Shown: positions 49,535-62,600, counted from the stretch's first letter. The stretch is 64,000 nucleotides of DNA from Cymodocea nodosa (GCA_036874045.1 CM072336.1:26301501-26365500); one strand, 5' to 3'. Notes: generated by a model not told the origin, from the letters alone. A program made the numbers and translations.

Positions 49535-52080
49535 TTAATCATTTGTAGTTGATTAATTAAGCCGTAAATTGGCACGAAGGATCCAAAACCGGATCTTAAT
49601 TACAAAATGTGTGGGCTTAAAAAGCTTAGGTGCACTACCTGATATATATATATATATATATAAATGGTTTTATATACCTTGATAAATTTTTTAAAATATG
49701 TTACATGCATGTAAAAACATTTATTTTAACTGCACAATTTTTTGAGAGTGAACATTAATTCATGTCGGTTGATTTTATAAAATATTTAATCTACACTAAC
49801 GTTCAGAATACATGCATGCATTATTGGAATAAAGTTGCGCATGCTCTCATGCATTAATGGTCTTTGTTACGACACATGTTGGGTTAAATCTCCATCAATT
49901 GAGCGTGATTAAGCACGGTAAAAGTTGTCTGGCTACTTGGTTTTACATTGAGCCCACTGACGTCTATTTTACATATACACACGATCATTTATAGAAATTA
50001 TATTATGATTTTCGAAGTGTTGAATCTCATATAAATATTAGATAAAATCAAATATCTACAAATAAGACCATGCGCATAATCCATTATATAAATAGACTTA
50101 CATTGGCCTGAAGATCCACTGTACAGTGTTGTTTCATAAGGTTCCTCGAATCTTCATAAAGGGAGCAAAATAACATCCGATTAATCTCCCCTCCACATCT
50201 AGCAAACAACTCTTCGGAAAATTGGATTGTCAGCTAAGACCTGGATGATACCACGAAGTTAACAGAAATCAAAATCTTTGGAGAGCATCACCAGACATTA
50301 ATCGATGATTTTCAACTATCTTTGAGGTTTGATAATGCTTTCAATGCACATATACACACGCCAAATGATGTAATTAATTTTTTCCCCACCAATCACCATT
50401 ATTTCAGCCAATCTCTCTGTACAGTGCTATCTGAAATCAAAATGAAATATATTTTGGCATAAAAATTTTAGATGGGAAATGTTGGGATTTAACATTCTAC
50501 CCTCTTAATTAAAAAGAATTTCGTCCACACTTGCAACACTGAGAACTAAACAACAATTAAAGGGTATCTAGCATAAATGTTGTCCTCGATCATGCTATTC
50601 CATGTTTCCCCCTTCCCTCCTGTGGTGGTGTATGTCGTCTCACTAGGACCGAAGGAATCGACTATTTCCTTTGGTTGCTGCTCCTTCCAGTCCAAAAGCA
50701 CGATCAGCTTCTTCTTGTATGTCATGTTTGCCTGCACCTCTGGCATGTCACTTTGAATGAATTGAGACATATATGAACATACCTTTCAGTGTATGTGTAA
50801 ACATGGAAGACATCATGTACTCTTGACAATTGCAAGGGTAAGGCTAATTTAGAGGCTAACAACTCCAATTTGTTCGATCTAGAACCGTGACAGGTACAAT
50901 GAATCTTGGACTTGGCTTGCCTTTTCGTTGAACCTCATGGTCGGTCGTCTTTGATCTTGAAACTTAATTATAAGCTCTGGACGTCACTGGTCTATATATA
51001 TATATATATATATATATAACTCTTCTTCTGTTGATTGTGCATTGATATATGGCAGCCTTCTTTTCATCATGTCAACCTTCTCCATACAGTCTTGAATTAA
51101 TGGTGACCCCAGCAATCTATGCTCACCAACTCTTTGACTAGCAAATGGATAATCTACACTCTACCATATATACAATTAAGCCATGCCAACAGTTGCATGA
51201 TAATTATTGTTATATGCCAACTCCATCAAAGGCAAGTAGTTGTCCAAATCCCTCTACCAAGGTCTAGACCACAAGTACGTTTGAACCATCCATTTAGACG
51301 AAATAAAAACTCTATTAAACTGCTTTCCTCACCAAAACTTTGACGCCAATCTTGAGTCATAATATATATAAAATAATGGACACTTGTATGACATTAGAGA
51401 GCCACACCATCTTGGTGACGAACAGTTGAGCTAATCACTCCAAAAAAAAAGGCCAATCACACCATACACCACGTCAATTACGTACCTTCGTCTTCAAATG
51501 AGGTGTTTCTGTCGACTGGGTACCAGACAATGAAACTCCAACCGCACATCCTTCAACGTATACGCGGTGTTGTAAATTCCAAGTCCAACCAAATGAATAT
51601 GCATTATTAGCCACAAAAAACCAAATTAATATATATTGACTCGGTCGCATCGGACGCGTATTAAATCTCACTCGGAACTCCGGCAGAAGAATCAACGTAT
51701 GTCGATGGGCGGCGGGGCCATTCGAAATTGAAAGTCCAACCACGCAAAATTAAAAGGCACCCAACTCGGGCAAGAACACAAGGAAGGAAGGGAGTGTTAC
51801 TTTTACCTTTTTATGCATTTATAAGAAGAGAAATTCAAGTATCACTCCCAAGTACGAACTTACTGATGCTACATTTGGCTGGGAAAAAGTCTCTCTCTTA
51901 CAAACAAACAAAAAGCTGTTCTTTGGAGAAAATCTAAGCAACAAACCGAGCTCGTTCCTTCCGATGGAGAACTTAATTTCTTCCGAAAGAAGAAAAGGAA
52001 GAGAAGAAAAGAGAAGGGAGAAAGCAAGAGCGCCTTCCTGCAGATCCATACGAATTATTAAACGTGCATGGCGTTTGCCT
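49535..52080. other. Intergenic DNA with (AT)n tracts
   Basis: AT microsatellites lie at about 49641-49662 and 50993-51018. One possible exon-like fragment is listed separately. Nothing else can be named. Confidence 0.45.
50546..50770 (-). other. Exon-like open frame of unknown origin
   Basis: This 74-codon minus-strand frame has balanced protein-like composition ('YKKKLIVLLDWKEQQPKEIV', then 'GPSETTYTTTGGKGETWNS'), unlike the AT-rich random frames around it. I recognise no family. It may be a captured gene fragment, a lone exon or chance. Confidence 0.25.
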
Positions 52081-52085
52081 TGTAT

Positions 52086-52430
52086 TTAGCAAGAAGCGTG
52101 AAATTTGAGAGGGGACTTGGCGACGACGTCCTGGAGCTCCATGTAGTGGACGGAGGGGTCGCCGCTCCTGAGCAGATGGAGAAGGTGGAGGAAGAGGTCG
52201 ACGTCGCACACAATGCGGAGGGCGCCGGAGTACGAGTACCCGAACTCGTCCACGGTCTGGTTCAGCAGTCCCTGGAACAGGGGGTGGTTGAGGAAGTTGG
52301 CCTCCACCTCGAACGTCGTCGACTCCGGCGGCCAGCCCTTCCCCACGCACACTCGTATCCGCCTCCCCCCATCCCCCCCGGTCCGCAGTAGCTTCCGGCA
52401 ACTGGAGCAGATCTTCTTCATCGCCTTCAT
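52086..52430 (-). CDS. SAUR-family auxin-responsive protein
   Basis: This 114-aa intronless frame is a small auxin-up RNA protein. Known SAURs promote cell expansion by inhibiting PP2C.D phosphatases and so activating plasma-membrane H+-ATPases; this role is inferred from the family. The SAUR domain fills residues 24-100: 'VCVGKGWPPESTTFEVEANF', 'LNHPLFQGLLNQTVDEFGYS', 'GALRIVCDVDLFLHLLHLL'. The hallmark LNHPLF..LL....EFGY..GAL.I.CD..LF is intact. A second Met at codon 4 could also start the protein. A basic Cys-containing N-terminus ('MKAMKKICSSCRKLL') precedes the domain. The gene is GC-rich and alone, whereas SAURs are often in clusters. Long frames on the opposite strand are shadows. Confidence 0.93.
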   Translation of the reverse strand: MKAMKKICSSCRKLLRTGGDGGRRIRVCVGKGWPPESTTFEVEANFLNHPLFQGLLNQTVDEFGYSYSGALRIVCDVDLFLHLLHLLRSGDPSVHYMELQDVVAKSPLKFHASC

Positions 52431-52557
52431 CTCTGAACAATTAATTTGCCGACCACCGACTCGATCTTCTTCCAGAGCTCAAAATTAAGCTTCCACTTTG
52501 ACTCCTGAGAACGAGCGAATTAAGCATGGCATCAAACCCACCAGTGTGTGTGTACCG

Positions 52558-52566
52558 ATTTATATA
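52558..52566 (-). promoter_or_regulatory. Probable TATA box of the SAUR gene
   Basis: On the minus strand the sequence reads TATATAAAT about 130 bp upstream of the SAUR start codon, inside a CA/TA-rich stretch. I saw no clear auxin-response TGTCTC next to it. Confidence 0.5.
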
Positions 52567-52599
52567 CACACACACATACATGTGTATATGTGTATCCAT

Positions 52600-55130
52600 A
52601 GTTAGAGAGAGAGAGTGATGAATGGGTGTGTACCTTCTGGTACCGTACCTGGCTGGTTACTGTGGAGGGGAAAGCGGTTGGATGGTTCGGATTCATTTAT
52701 TTGGGTCGACGGTGGTCTCGAAGGTGACCGACGGGTACGTATTAATAAATATCTGTTTTTTTTAATAATAGTTTTTCTTGACAATTTTTTATTCATTACA
52801 ATAGAAATATAAATATCATTGCTTTGTGATCAACCGAGTTACGGTAGTACGTAATTAGTTTGAACGAGAACTTTCTTATGCTAATTAAACTTTATCAGTG
52901 ATTAGTACTGCTGGAACATAAATATATATATACATACATAGAATGTACATGTTGCAGTGATGACAATGATAACAGTATTCTTTAAGATTTGAATTAATTA
53001 AGAGCAACGGCGGTAATCGATCGTACTTTTCACCGAAATTTTAATTTTTTGTTAATAGAAAAGTCACGATCGTTATAAAAGAAATTCAAAATTCAAAGAA
53101 AATTAAAAGATCACTGTCCATGTCTAATCAAGTTATCTATCGCAGTGGAAAGAGTTAGATGTGTGTTAAAAGTCAAATTTAAGAGTTTTTTTAACAATAT
53201 TACCCTTAGAATATATATACAATTACTCTCTTTCGAGAAAAAAACAACCAAACCATTGGAGTTGGCAATAATAGATAATATATTGTAGATGACGGTTCAA
53301 TTTGTTAATTAGGCGATAACATGGGAAGGGAGAAAAATGCCTTTCATCAATTGGGCAAACTTTATTAATTTGCAGATCTGAGTCAAAACCGATCTACGCG
53401 CGGTTGAGAAAAAAGCAAATCTGAGCTTTGACTTTAGGGTCCCAATCAAAATCACAAGACGGAACTATATCGTCAAACGCTCATGTTTTTTGACAAAATT
53501 AAATAATACTCACGGAAACAGGAAAGTGTCGTAATTCAATCTTGTAGAAAAAGTCCTAATATCAAGACACGGTAATCAATGAAGCTATTCATACATGTGA
53601 AACAATTCTATCGTCTTATAAATAATTGAAAATGAATAAGGAATTTCATGGTATATTAATCTTCGTTGTCTCTCTACATTCGTTCAAGTAAGACTTTTCG
53701 TACTTTTATTTATTTATAATTTATTATAAGTCTGCAAATGCTTTATAGGTAAATAGTATGTTAACTTATTTTGATATCGTGTGAAAAAGTATATATTAAA
53801 TTTTATTAATAATAAATAAAAAAATAAAAAAATTTATCATATATTAATTCAAGTTTTGTCTTTATATTCATTGATTCGAGACTTTTCGCAATACATCAAC
53901 CTCCTTCTAATGGATCTCATGTATTATCCTCATCTCCCTTCATATGTCTGAAGTTTCTTAACATTGGTTCGATGGATTTATCGAGTTAAAACAGATAACA
54001 ACGTCAGAAAAGTTTTCTTGATAAAAAATTATTCATGCATCGTTAAGGTACGATTTGAATACGATTTCCAAAATCTATCGTATTACTTAAAATTATGCAA
54101 CAACAATAATCTCGCCTAATGAAGTCAACCAGTCTCGTTCCACAAATATTCGTTGACATCGAACGAAACACGGAGACTCCAGCGGCAAGTTCGTCTCCCG
54201 CTCAAGTATGAACATACACACACACACACACACCGCCGCTTGTGTCTCCACAAGCCACATACCAGCGGTACAATCCCACGTGCGATTCCAGCAACTCATT
54301 TATTTCCTTGTCGTTTAATATATTGCACCGATCAACCGAAGGGGGTATTTTAATAATTGAAAGAATTTTCACCTCAGAAACGGAACGGTTTTAATTTAAT
54401 TTCACCTCTTCTGTAATTTTTCCTCTGGAAACTACAACAAGATTATCTAATCAGAAGCAAGAGAAGGAAGTCGTGCTATCAAATATTGAGATAATGTTAT
54501 TATCATTATCAGGTTCATCGATAATTGATTTATTTCTTTCAATCCAAAAGTTCATATAAATGAAATGAAAAATGAATGTCAAGCCGAAAGGTTGTTAGAT
54601 AAAATACAAGGAAAAGTTTTTTCGACCGTAAAATTATAAACAAGGAAGAAGTGGCCATGACCAACGACAAAAGTTCAAAAATCATTAGCCGTATGACAAT
54701 TGACAAACAAGTATCGGTAGATTCCAGACTAATGTCAGGGAAGAAAAAATAAGTAGCTGAATATTTCCAATATCTTTTAGCTAAAGTTTTATTTTGTGGA
54801 AAGTTTATTTGTTCTAAACGTAGAACTAAGTATTTTTGCTTTAAAGAAGGACTTACCTTTCTAAATTTACTTATGGAGGTCAAAGCGTAAGCTACGAGAG
54901 TATTATAAAAGAAGTGAACGGTAAATAGTCCATTAAGCGAATTCGAAGGAGAATAATAGAGTTAATTAAGCAAATTAAGATAATAATCTAGACGTATGAA
55001 TCTTTGTGATCAATATATAACAGATTTTCTAATTTTCTTCTATTAATGACTTTATAAAGAATATATTTGTAAATTTTCATGTTCTAGAAGAAGTTTGACC
55101 TATCTATAAACTTTTATATTCAAAACGGAC
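52600..55130. other. AT-rich intergenic DNA, no gene supported
   Basis: Only short frames without similarity are present. A (CA)n tract lies at about 54214-54233. No transposon ends were recognised before 55135. Confidence 0.45.
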
Positions 55131-55134
55131 CTAT

Positions 55135-56034
55135 TTGTGCCACCGAGAAAATAAAAAAAAGAAGGAAATAGTCATAAAATTTAGGAATCAGAAAATTAGA
55201 AAAGTTAGAAAATAGTCATAAAAGTTAGGAATTAAAAAATCAGAAAATTTAGAAAATACTCAGAAAAATTAGGAATTAGAAAGTCATAAAAGTTAGAAAT
55301 TAGAAAATTAAAAAATTTAATAATCAAAAAGTTAAAAAAGTTAAGAACGAGAAAGTTAGAAAATTTAGAAATAAGTCAGAAAATTTAAAATCAAAAAGTA
55401 AAATTTGAAAGCATTTGTCTCACCGATAGAAAGCTAGGAAAATTATATAATTCTTGAAATTTTAATATTTTATATTAAATAATAGTATAATATTTATATA
55501 ATAAAATAATAATATTAATTAAATAAAAATATTTATGATTTTATAATTAATATTTTATTAATAATAAAAAATATATTAAACCAATTAATTAAATAAAAAC
55601 AATATTAACAATATATACTTTAATTATATTTAAAAAAATAAAATAAAAATATTATATTAATATACTTTAATTATATTAAAGTATACACGAAGTCATTTTA
55701 ATTAAAAAAATATATATTATACAAAGTAATAATTAAAATAATATAATACTTTAATTATATTAACAATATATACTTTAAATAAAATAATATATTATACTTT
55801 AGTTATATTAACAATATATACTTTAATCATAATTAATTTTAAATAATAAAATAATTAATTAAACAAAGATAATTATTATACTACTCTACCAACTTTCAAA
55901 TAACGAAAAATTTGAAAGTTTGAAAAATCTAATCTTTTATATATAAGAAAGTTAACTTTCCTATATAGCATAAACTTAAAAAAGTTAAGAAAATTTTCTT
56001 AACTTTCTAATTATTACCTTTTCAGGTGATACAA
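55135..56034. mobile_element. Possible non-autonomous AT-rich element with imperfect terminal inverted repeats
   Basis: The left end reads TTGTGCCACC and the right end reads GGTGATACAA, whose reverse complement is TTGTATCACC (8 of 10 match). The flanks 'acggacctat' and 'acgatacctat' resemble a target-site duplication. Inside are a ~44-bp degenerate tandem repeat at 55169-55400 ('agtcataaaagttaggaatt' type), a near-pure A/T tract at 55490-55860 and a 26-bp perfect palindrome at 55981-56006. A copy of the left-end motif recurs internally at 55414 ('tttgtctcacc'). There is no coding capacity. The composition means chance matches are possible. Confidence 0.45.
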
Positions 56035-56900
56035 ACGATACCTATATCTTATTATTGATAGAAAAGATCAATACATGATGTATTTACAGATATATGGTAC
56101 TTTTCAAATTACAAATATTAACGTAGGTCCTAAAGTATAGGTTCTCCCTTCCTCCCTTCGTGAACGGTCCCTTGAGCCAATAAATACCCATAGGCAGATA
56201 ATGTCATCAACTAGTTAGGGATATAATTAAGTTCTCCACTTCTCCCTTTTATTCGTAGTGATACAACAGATTAGGTCAGCTCTATAAGGATGGGTGGGTG
56301 CCTTCTCACTGAATGCTAAGAGAACACGTGTATTCGCTAAGAATTATCTATAATAGCTGTTGGATTGGTGTGGTGTTTTGATTATGGATTTTGCGTAGAC
56401 ACAATCAATGAAGATCATATATCATATAAATGAATACATCATTTAGTTGTAAATTAAAGACAAATAGAGTTTACATTCATCTGTTTACAATCTAAGTATA
56501 TCGATTGTAACGATGTTGGGCATATAAATACAGAAGATTGTCCCTCTTGATTAATTTGGTCGGATTGTACTTGACAAGCCAACTGATCAAGTAATTAAAT
56601 GTCATGCATGTTGGATTTCGAAACAACCGGTATTCATTTATATTTATATTTGTATAGATGACTTTGAAGTTTTCATTGATTTTAGCAAAAATCCATCCAA
56701 ATTTTTTTATAAATCATGATCGATGTACTTTTTTTTATGATTTATAAATTATGCAATATAATTTTTATTAAACTCTAATTTTCATTCAAATTTTTTTGTA
56801 AATCATGATGTACTTTTTTATGATTTATAAATTATGTAATATAATTTTTATTTAATATATATAATTATTGTAATTAATACACTTTATAACGATTGCTAAA

Positions 56901-57136
56901 CCCTATAGTGACAACTCTTGAATCCATCACAAATAAGGGGTAAATAGGAACCTTCTATTGTAACAGAGTTGACATCCGTCACAATAGGATATCTTATTGT
57001 GATGGATTCAAACACCTCTCATGATAGAATACCTGTTGTGATCATCTTGAGAGTTCTATTATGACAGATGTAGCCATTCGTCACAATAGAAGAATATAGA
57101 TCTGTCACAATAGGTTACTTTTCTTATACTAGTAAT
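56901..57136. mobile_element. CACTA-like subterminal repeat cluster
   Basis: About seven copies of a 12-bp word near CTGTCACAATAG occur in direct and inverted orientation (for example at 56956, 56979, 57074 and 57107). They are followed by 'cttttcttatactagta', whose reverse complement resembles the CACTA-type terminus (CACTAxTAxAAGAAAAG). Short repeats in both orientations next to such an end are typical of En/Spm elements. A canonical CACTA terminus and a 3-bp duplication are not seen, so this is a decayed or truncated end. Confidence 0.45.
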
Positions 57137-57984
57137 AGCTAAGTACTTTTAAATGTACAACTTATGTAAGATGTAGACCCCTTAGAACCAATGGATACCT
57201 TTGATTGCGAGTGGGCAGAAGGTTTTTCTAATTTTCTCATTAGATAGAAGAACTATAGGATGAATATGAATAAAAGACTTCGATCACATGCAATATATTT
57301 TTAATCAATTGCAAAGTTAATAGATGAAATAAGTGACTATCTAAGTTTTTTGAGCAAGATAAGAAGATATGTTTAAAATTTAAAAATCAAAAAGAAATTG
57401 AAGAATGAGTTGACATGTTTGATTTTTTTATTTTTAATTTGGACATGTAAAACATTCAGTTGTTGAAATGGTTATGTTTATTTGTTGTTTGAGTATAGAT
57501 TGTTTGGAAATGATATTTTATATGTTAATTATTATATTAGCTTTGTATATTGGCTATTTAATTATTGAAAGTTATATTGGTTGCATATCATATTTGAATT
57601 TATTATTTTGCTAGATAACCATTTTCCATATGAAGAATGATAATGACAACTTATAAAAAACACAATGATGAAAATTACATATTGTATTTATGTTAATATC
57701 ACAAAAGTGCAGTTTAGTATTATGTTCTACAAATATTATTCTTCGAGCAACTAGATGGATATATGGTAGAAAAGGATAAGATTATATTAGGAGATTGTTA
57801 GATCATTCTATATTACACTAATCATACAATTGTAGAAAAATATATCTCATGAATCAATATATTTTAATGTGATTTGCTCAGAAGAAAAGAAGTTGTACAT
57901 GATAGTGAAAATATAAGTATCGAAGAAAAATCAATAATTTTTTTTATTATAATTGATCAAAATCAACAATATGACGTAACAATT

Positions 57985-58950
57985 AAGTATTTTTATTGAT
58001 CTATCAAGACAATTAGCATTTACTTCAATAAGATGATAAATGCTATAATCAAATCATATCATATACTTCTCATTAAGCCTTTATCATCAATGCTAAGTAG
58101 GATTAAAATGATTCAAATGCGTTACTTTAAGGTAAAATTTTATTTGTTTTACATTGTTTCTTTTAGTTCACTTATGGTATTCATTATAATATTGTCATTG
58201 ACTAATTTATTCTTAATCAAAAATGTATTGATGCTATTAATGGTATACTTATGAAGAGAATAATTTTTGGATAAGTAAATGTTAGATTTATAAATAGGAA
58301 AAAATAATTAACATAAAATATTTTAACTACTTGTAAATTTGATATAAAAGTCACTTATATAATTAGTGTCAACTATAAATGTTTGAATTCTTGAAAATGT
58401 TACTTCTTGATAAAATGTATTTAAAGTTTCATTAGGTATGACGTATGTTGTAATATTAATATGAATTATTTTATATTCAATTGTATTAAGAAGTAATTGT
58501 TGGAAATATTATATAAATAAGTTTTATCTAGTAAATATAGGTTTTCTAAATTGATTAGAATTTATTTTTCTATTTCAAGGTGTTCATTATCATTTATCAA
58601 AATACAATATAATTTGACTTTTCATTAGTGTAACAAAGAATTTTAATTATAGATATTTATAGTTGAGAAGTATAATAGAGTATACGTTTAAAGTGATTAA
58701 ACATCAAATTGTTACTTTACAGGTGTATATGTCATTTTCATTTGACATACAAGTAAAAATTATTTTAGTCTATTTTTTACTTCACAATTTGATTATAAAA
58801 GTAGATAAAATATATTTACTTGAAGTGGATGTTGATGAACTTATTGAAGTTTCTATTATTATTAAAAAAAAGAAATACATTGTATTTAAACTTTTAGTAT
58901 TGAATGAGGGAAGAAAGCAACTGACAAAATGTGTAAATAAATGATATTTT
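57985..58950 (+). pseudogene. PIF/Harbinger (ALP1-like) transposase relic
   Basis: Two parts of a DDE_Tnp_4 transposase remain on the plus strand. The N-terminal part at about 57997-58130 reads 'SIKTISIYFNKMINAIIKSY' and ends in 'QMRYFK', matching the family's SxxTISRxFNxVLxAI and the RYF that precedes the first catalytic Asp (GAIDGTH). The C-terminal part at 58663-58860 reads 'RSIIEYTFKVIKHQIVTLQV', then 'MSFSFDIQVKIILVYFLLHN' and 'LI', matching RNVIERxFGVLKxRFPIL, SYSFETQVKI and LHNFI. The catalytic core between them is lost or scrambled, so the gene is dead. A relic of the same family lies at 1500-1890 on the other strand. Confidence 0.8.
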
Positions 58951-59482
58951 TTGTGTGACAAAAAAATAATACGCAACATGAATAATGTCGTCTTGCTAGA
59001 AAAAAACTTAGATTATCATGAACAGCATTGTCTACGTTATAAGTATGTTAATTATGAACATGTTATTTCATATGTTATGTCTATCTTTTATGAAATTTTA
59101 ATTTATTTTGAAGTTTGTATTACAAAATAATAATTTTAAAGTAATGCTTTTCAAATATAATATTTTTTTTCTTCTAATTTATTAATTAATCTCTAAATAA
59201 AAATATTACATTTTTAAATTTCTATCACTATATAAACATTTTATTTTTATTTTTCGTTATTTTCTTTAATACATAAATACTATTACATTTCCAATAATAT
59301 CCTGTTACATTCATTTCTCATTATTTATAACATCTCTCGCCGTTTCCTTTCATGGAAAAAAGAAAGAAAGTACAAACTAAGACCTTGGTTTCCAAAAGGC
59401 AAAGGAGCATGAGCATTTCTCGGTGTAGCACGTGCTTTCCTCGCCCCTTCCGAGTTCTCTATGCACGTATGTATGTAATATC

Positions 59483-59509
59483 GTTATTATTATTATTATT
59501 ATTATTATT
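59483..59509. repeat. (TTA)n microsatellite
   Basis: About nine TTA units lie directly upstream of the TATA box of the uL4 gene. Confidence 0.9.
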
Positions 59510-59510
59510 T

Positions 59511-59524
59511 TATATAAATGGGCC
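59511..59524 (+). promoter_or_regulatory. TATA box and site II-like element of the uL4m gene
   Basis: TATATAAA (59511-59518) is followed at once by TGGGCC (59519-59524). TGGGCC/T 'site II' elements are common in promoters of plant ribosomal-protein and mitochondrial-protein genes. 'aagcccta' near 59597 resembles a telo-box with one change. These elements fit the gene downstream and place the start codon at 59648 about 110 nt after the expected transcription start. Confidence 0.5.
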
Positions 59525-59647
59525 GATATTTGCCCGGTCCACCAAAAGTGTACTCAGGGAGGCCCGCTTCAACAGCCTTCCCATTTTCGGCCTTTAAGCC
59601 CTACGATCGCGTTCTTCCCTCGTCCTCTCTCCAGCGCACAACCTACC

Positions 59648-62600
59648 ATGGCGTCCCTGTTGAGGGCCGCCGTCCTCCGACGGGCAGCCGTCCCCCTTCG
59701 CCTTCCGTCACTGTCTCAGCATTCTGTTTTTCCTTCTCGATCGGAGACTTCTGGTGCTTCCGCTCCACTTATCAAATCTTTCCTGCTTCCATTCCCGTTG
59801 AGGAACTTCGTTTCGCATTTCAACAGTTCGACTTTTCGCAGTTTGACGGACACGCCGTTGCCAAAGGAACTGCCCGGAACTGAGCCTCAGAAGAAAACGG
59901 CCAGCCTCCGGCCTAAAGGTACAATCCCGCTCTCTGCTTTGTGTCTGATCATCGGTGAGTGCTGATTCTTTTTATTTCGACGACCTGGATTACTCTAGCT
60001 GTTGTATTTGGATGAACTATAGATGCTTAAGTCGTACGCGTAGATAGCCCTCAATGTAAACCTGTATACGACATATGCTTAAGTTAACAGCTGGTTGATA
60101 TGTAGGTGATGCCATTTCTCGATTGTCTATCTGTTAGAGAGTACGATATTGAGAACCTTCATTTAGAGATGCACAATGAAAAATCAAAACCAATAAAAAT
60201 CAAAATATTTAAATGCCAAAAACTATTTGTATTTTTTTATAACTTCTAATTGGAGTGGCAAGTTACTTTGGATGCACATTTCCATCGTTTGCAAAGCACT
60301 ATTTGGTTTTTTGTGTTGGGTAACTGAATGGGATGTTTGCGAATTATTTCATTTTGGATTTCGATTTTGAGTTTTGACAAGGTAGATCAACTTCCAGTGA
60401 ATATCAACCAATATCCATGACCTAGCACCATCAGGTTTTGGTGGCACAATACCTTTCTCTCCATTTAGATCCATCATTAGAATGCTTCCGTGTGATCATT
60501 ACTGGTTTTTGTTGACAGGATTCCAAACTACACAATTCAGGAAGGCATCCTGATGGCTGTAAAATTGATCGGGGATGTTATGGTTCCTTGATGGTAACCT
60601 TGAATGCTCAATGCAATAATCAATGTATATGAAAATATGAGCCATAAGAAAGAAAGAAGGCATTATTAAGAATGTTCAAGATCTCCAATGATCGTACCCA
60701 ATATTCCCTGTCAATTCATGAAGTCCACCTACTTTCTCCCCCATCTAGCTCCAATCCTTCTCTAGCAGTCTCCTCCTCCCATCTCTTTCTCCACTAATTC
60801 ATGAAGACCACCCATTCTCTCCCCTTCTAGCCCCAATCCTTCTCGGGCAGTCTCCTCCTCCCCCAATCTCTTCCTCCTTTTGCAATTATAAATCCCAACA
60901 AGTGAATGGTTGAGATTAGAAAATTATGATACCCTTGTTGGTTCCATGGAGTATAGAGAGACCCAAAAAATCATTTAATATCATGAAATGCCGATGATTG
61001 GAATGGATCTAGTTCATCAACTTAAAATATTAAAAAATGAGCCAGTAAGTAGAAATATTAAACACAACATTAGTTGATAAATCTCTTTGAAAAATGTTTG
61101 ATGAGCATGATTTGTAATAGCACTGAATAAAGGCACCAGTAAAAGGGTGAACAAGTTATATGGATGGAATTTCTGTAGTGAATGTAATGCAAAGAGTGAC
61201 AAGATGCTATGAAATTTACAAATGTTTATCTACAGAAAAGATTAGAAAGAGGATACCTAATGGCCAATCAAGAAAAGAAGGCTTGTTTGTCAATAAGTGG
61301 TTTGGGATAATATCTTGATGCATTTGGGTGCAAAAGCATCTTGCAGGAAGAAATGGTGTAACCTAGGACATATGCAAAAATTATGAAATTAGAAAACATG
61401 AAATATTCTTAAACCCTTTGAAGAAAAAAGGCAACTTAAAAGAAAAAGCTCTTGTGATTCTACAACTAGGGTGAGTACCTTGTGTGAGAGCAAAATTTGA
61501 TTGAGAACTGGAATCAACTACTTGGCCATTGATGAGAAGTAAAATAATGAAATCATTGTTGTTGGAATGACCCTCTTATAGAAACAACCACACAATTTAC
61601 AATTATGAAATGTTTATGTCCTACAATTAAGAGAGTGAAATTTGACAATACAACTTCCAACGTGGATTTATGATGTGAAAAGCTCGCCATCGATGTGAAG
61701 TAACAAGAAGATGGGGTATAGAGGATGAAGGTATACCTAAGTGTACTAGAGAGATGGAAGACACCCACTATAGTGACAAAAGGGAATTAGATGTTTGTGA
61801 TAACACCATCACATGTGGGAAGATGAGCAAGAGGGAACAAGTGGAAAACCTTGGGTTTTAGTTTAGGTGGGGATTTGTGCAAGGAGAAATGATAGGAAAG
61901 GAAATAACATGAAATAATTTCCTATCATCTCTCATGTTTGTGCTGATAGAGATAATGAGAAAGAGTTTTCATCATCTCTACCCTATATATAAGACAGGTG
62001 ATCCCCTCATCCTCCTCAGAAAAGACCCAAAAAGGTTATCTGTTTTGCTCAGGACTATGGCTTTTGATTGTCACCTCCAGGTGGTGGTACTACTTGCTCA
62101 CATTAGAGACATGGGTGGTCATTCATGTATCTATGAAGACCACTGACTTTCCTCCATACATTATATTGTGCCTAAAACATTATTTTTCATTTTTTTCATC
62201 CTCTAAACTAAAACCCAAGGTTTTCGGCTTGCTCCCCCTAACTCCTTTTCCCACATGTGACGATGTTGCTATAGATTCCTAATTCACTTTCATTGCTATG
62301 ACAGGCCCCTTCCATCTCTCTGGTACATTCAAGTATACCTTTGTACTCTATGCCCCATCTTTTTGTCATTTTACATCAATGACTAGCTTTTCACCTTGTC
62401 AATCCACGTTAGGAATTGCAATGTCAAATTTCAATATCTTAATTGTAGGACATGAGCATTTCATAACTGTAGATTGTGTGATCATTTCTATAAGAGGATC
62501 AAACAACAATGATTTTATTGTTTTGTTTCTCATCAATGACCAAGTAATTGATTCTAGTTTTGAATTAAAAGTTTGCTCCCACATAAGGTACTTGTCCTAG

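Noticed and set aside
59432-59647. Upstream extension of the uL4m frame
   Set aside because: The extension crosses the (TTA)n tract and the TATA box. The ATG at 59648 begins a good presequence and lies at the right distance from the TATA box.
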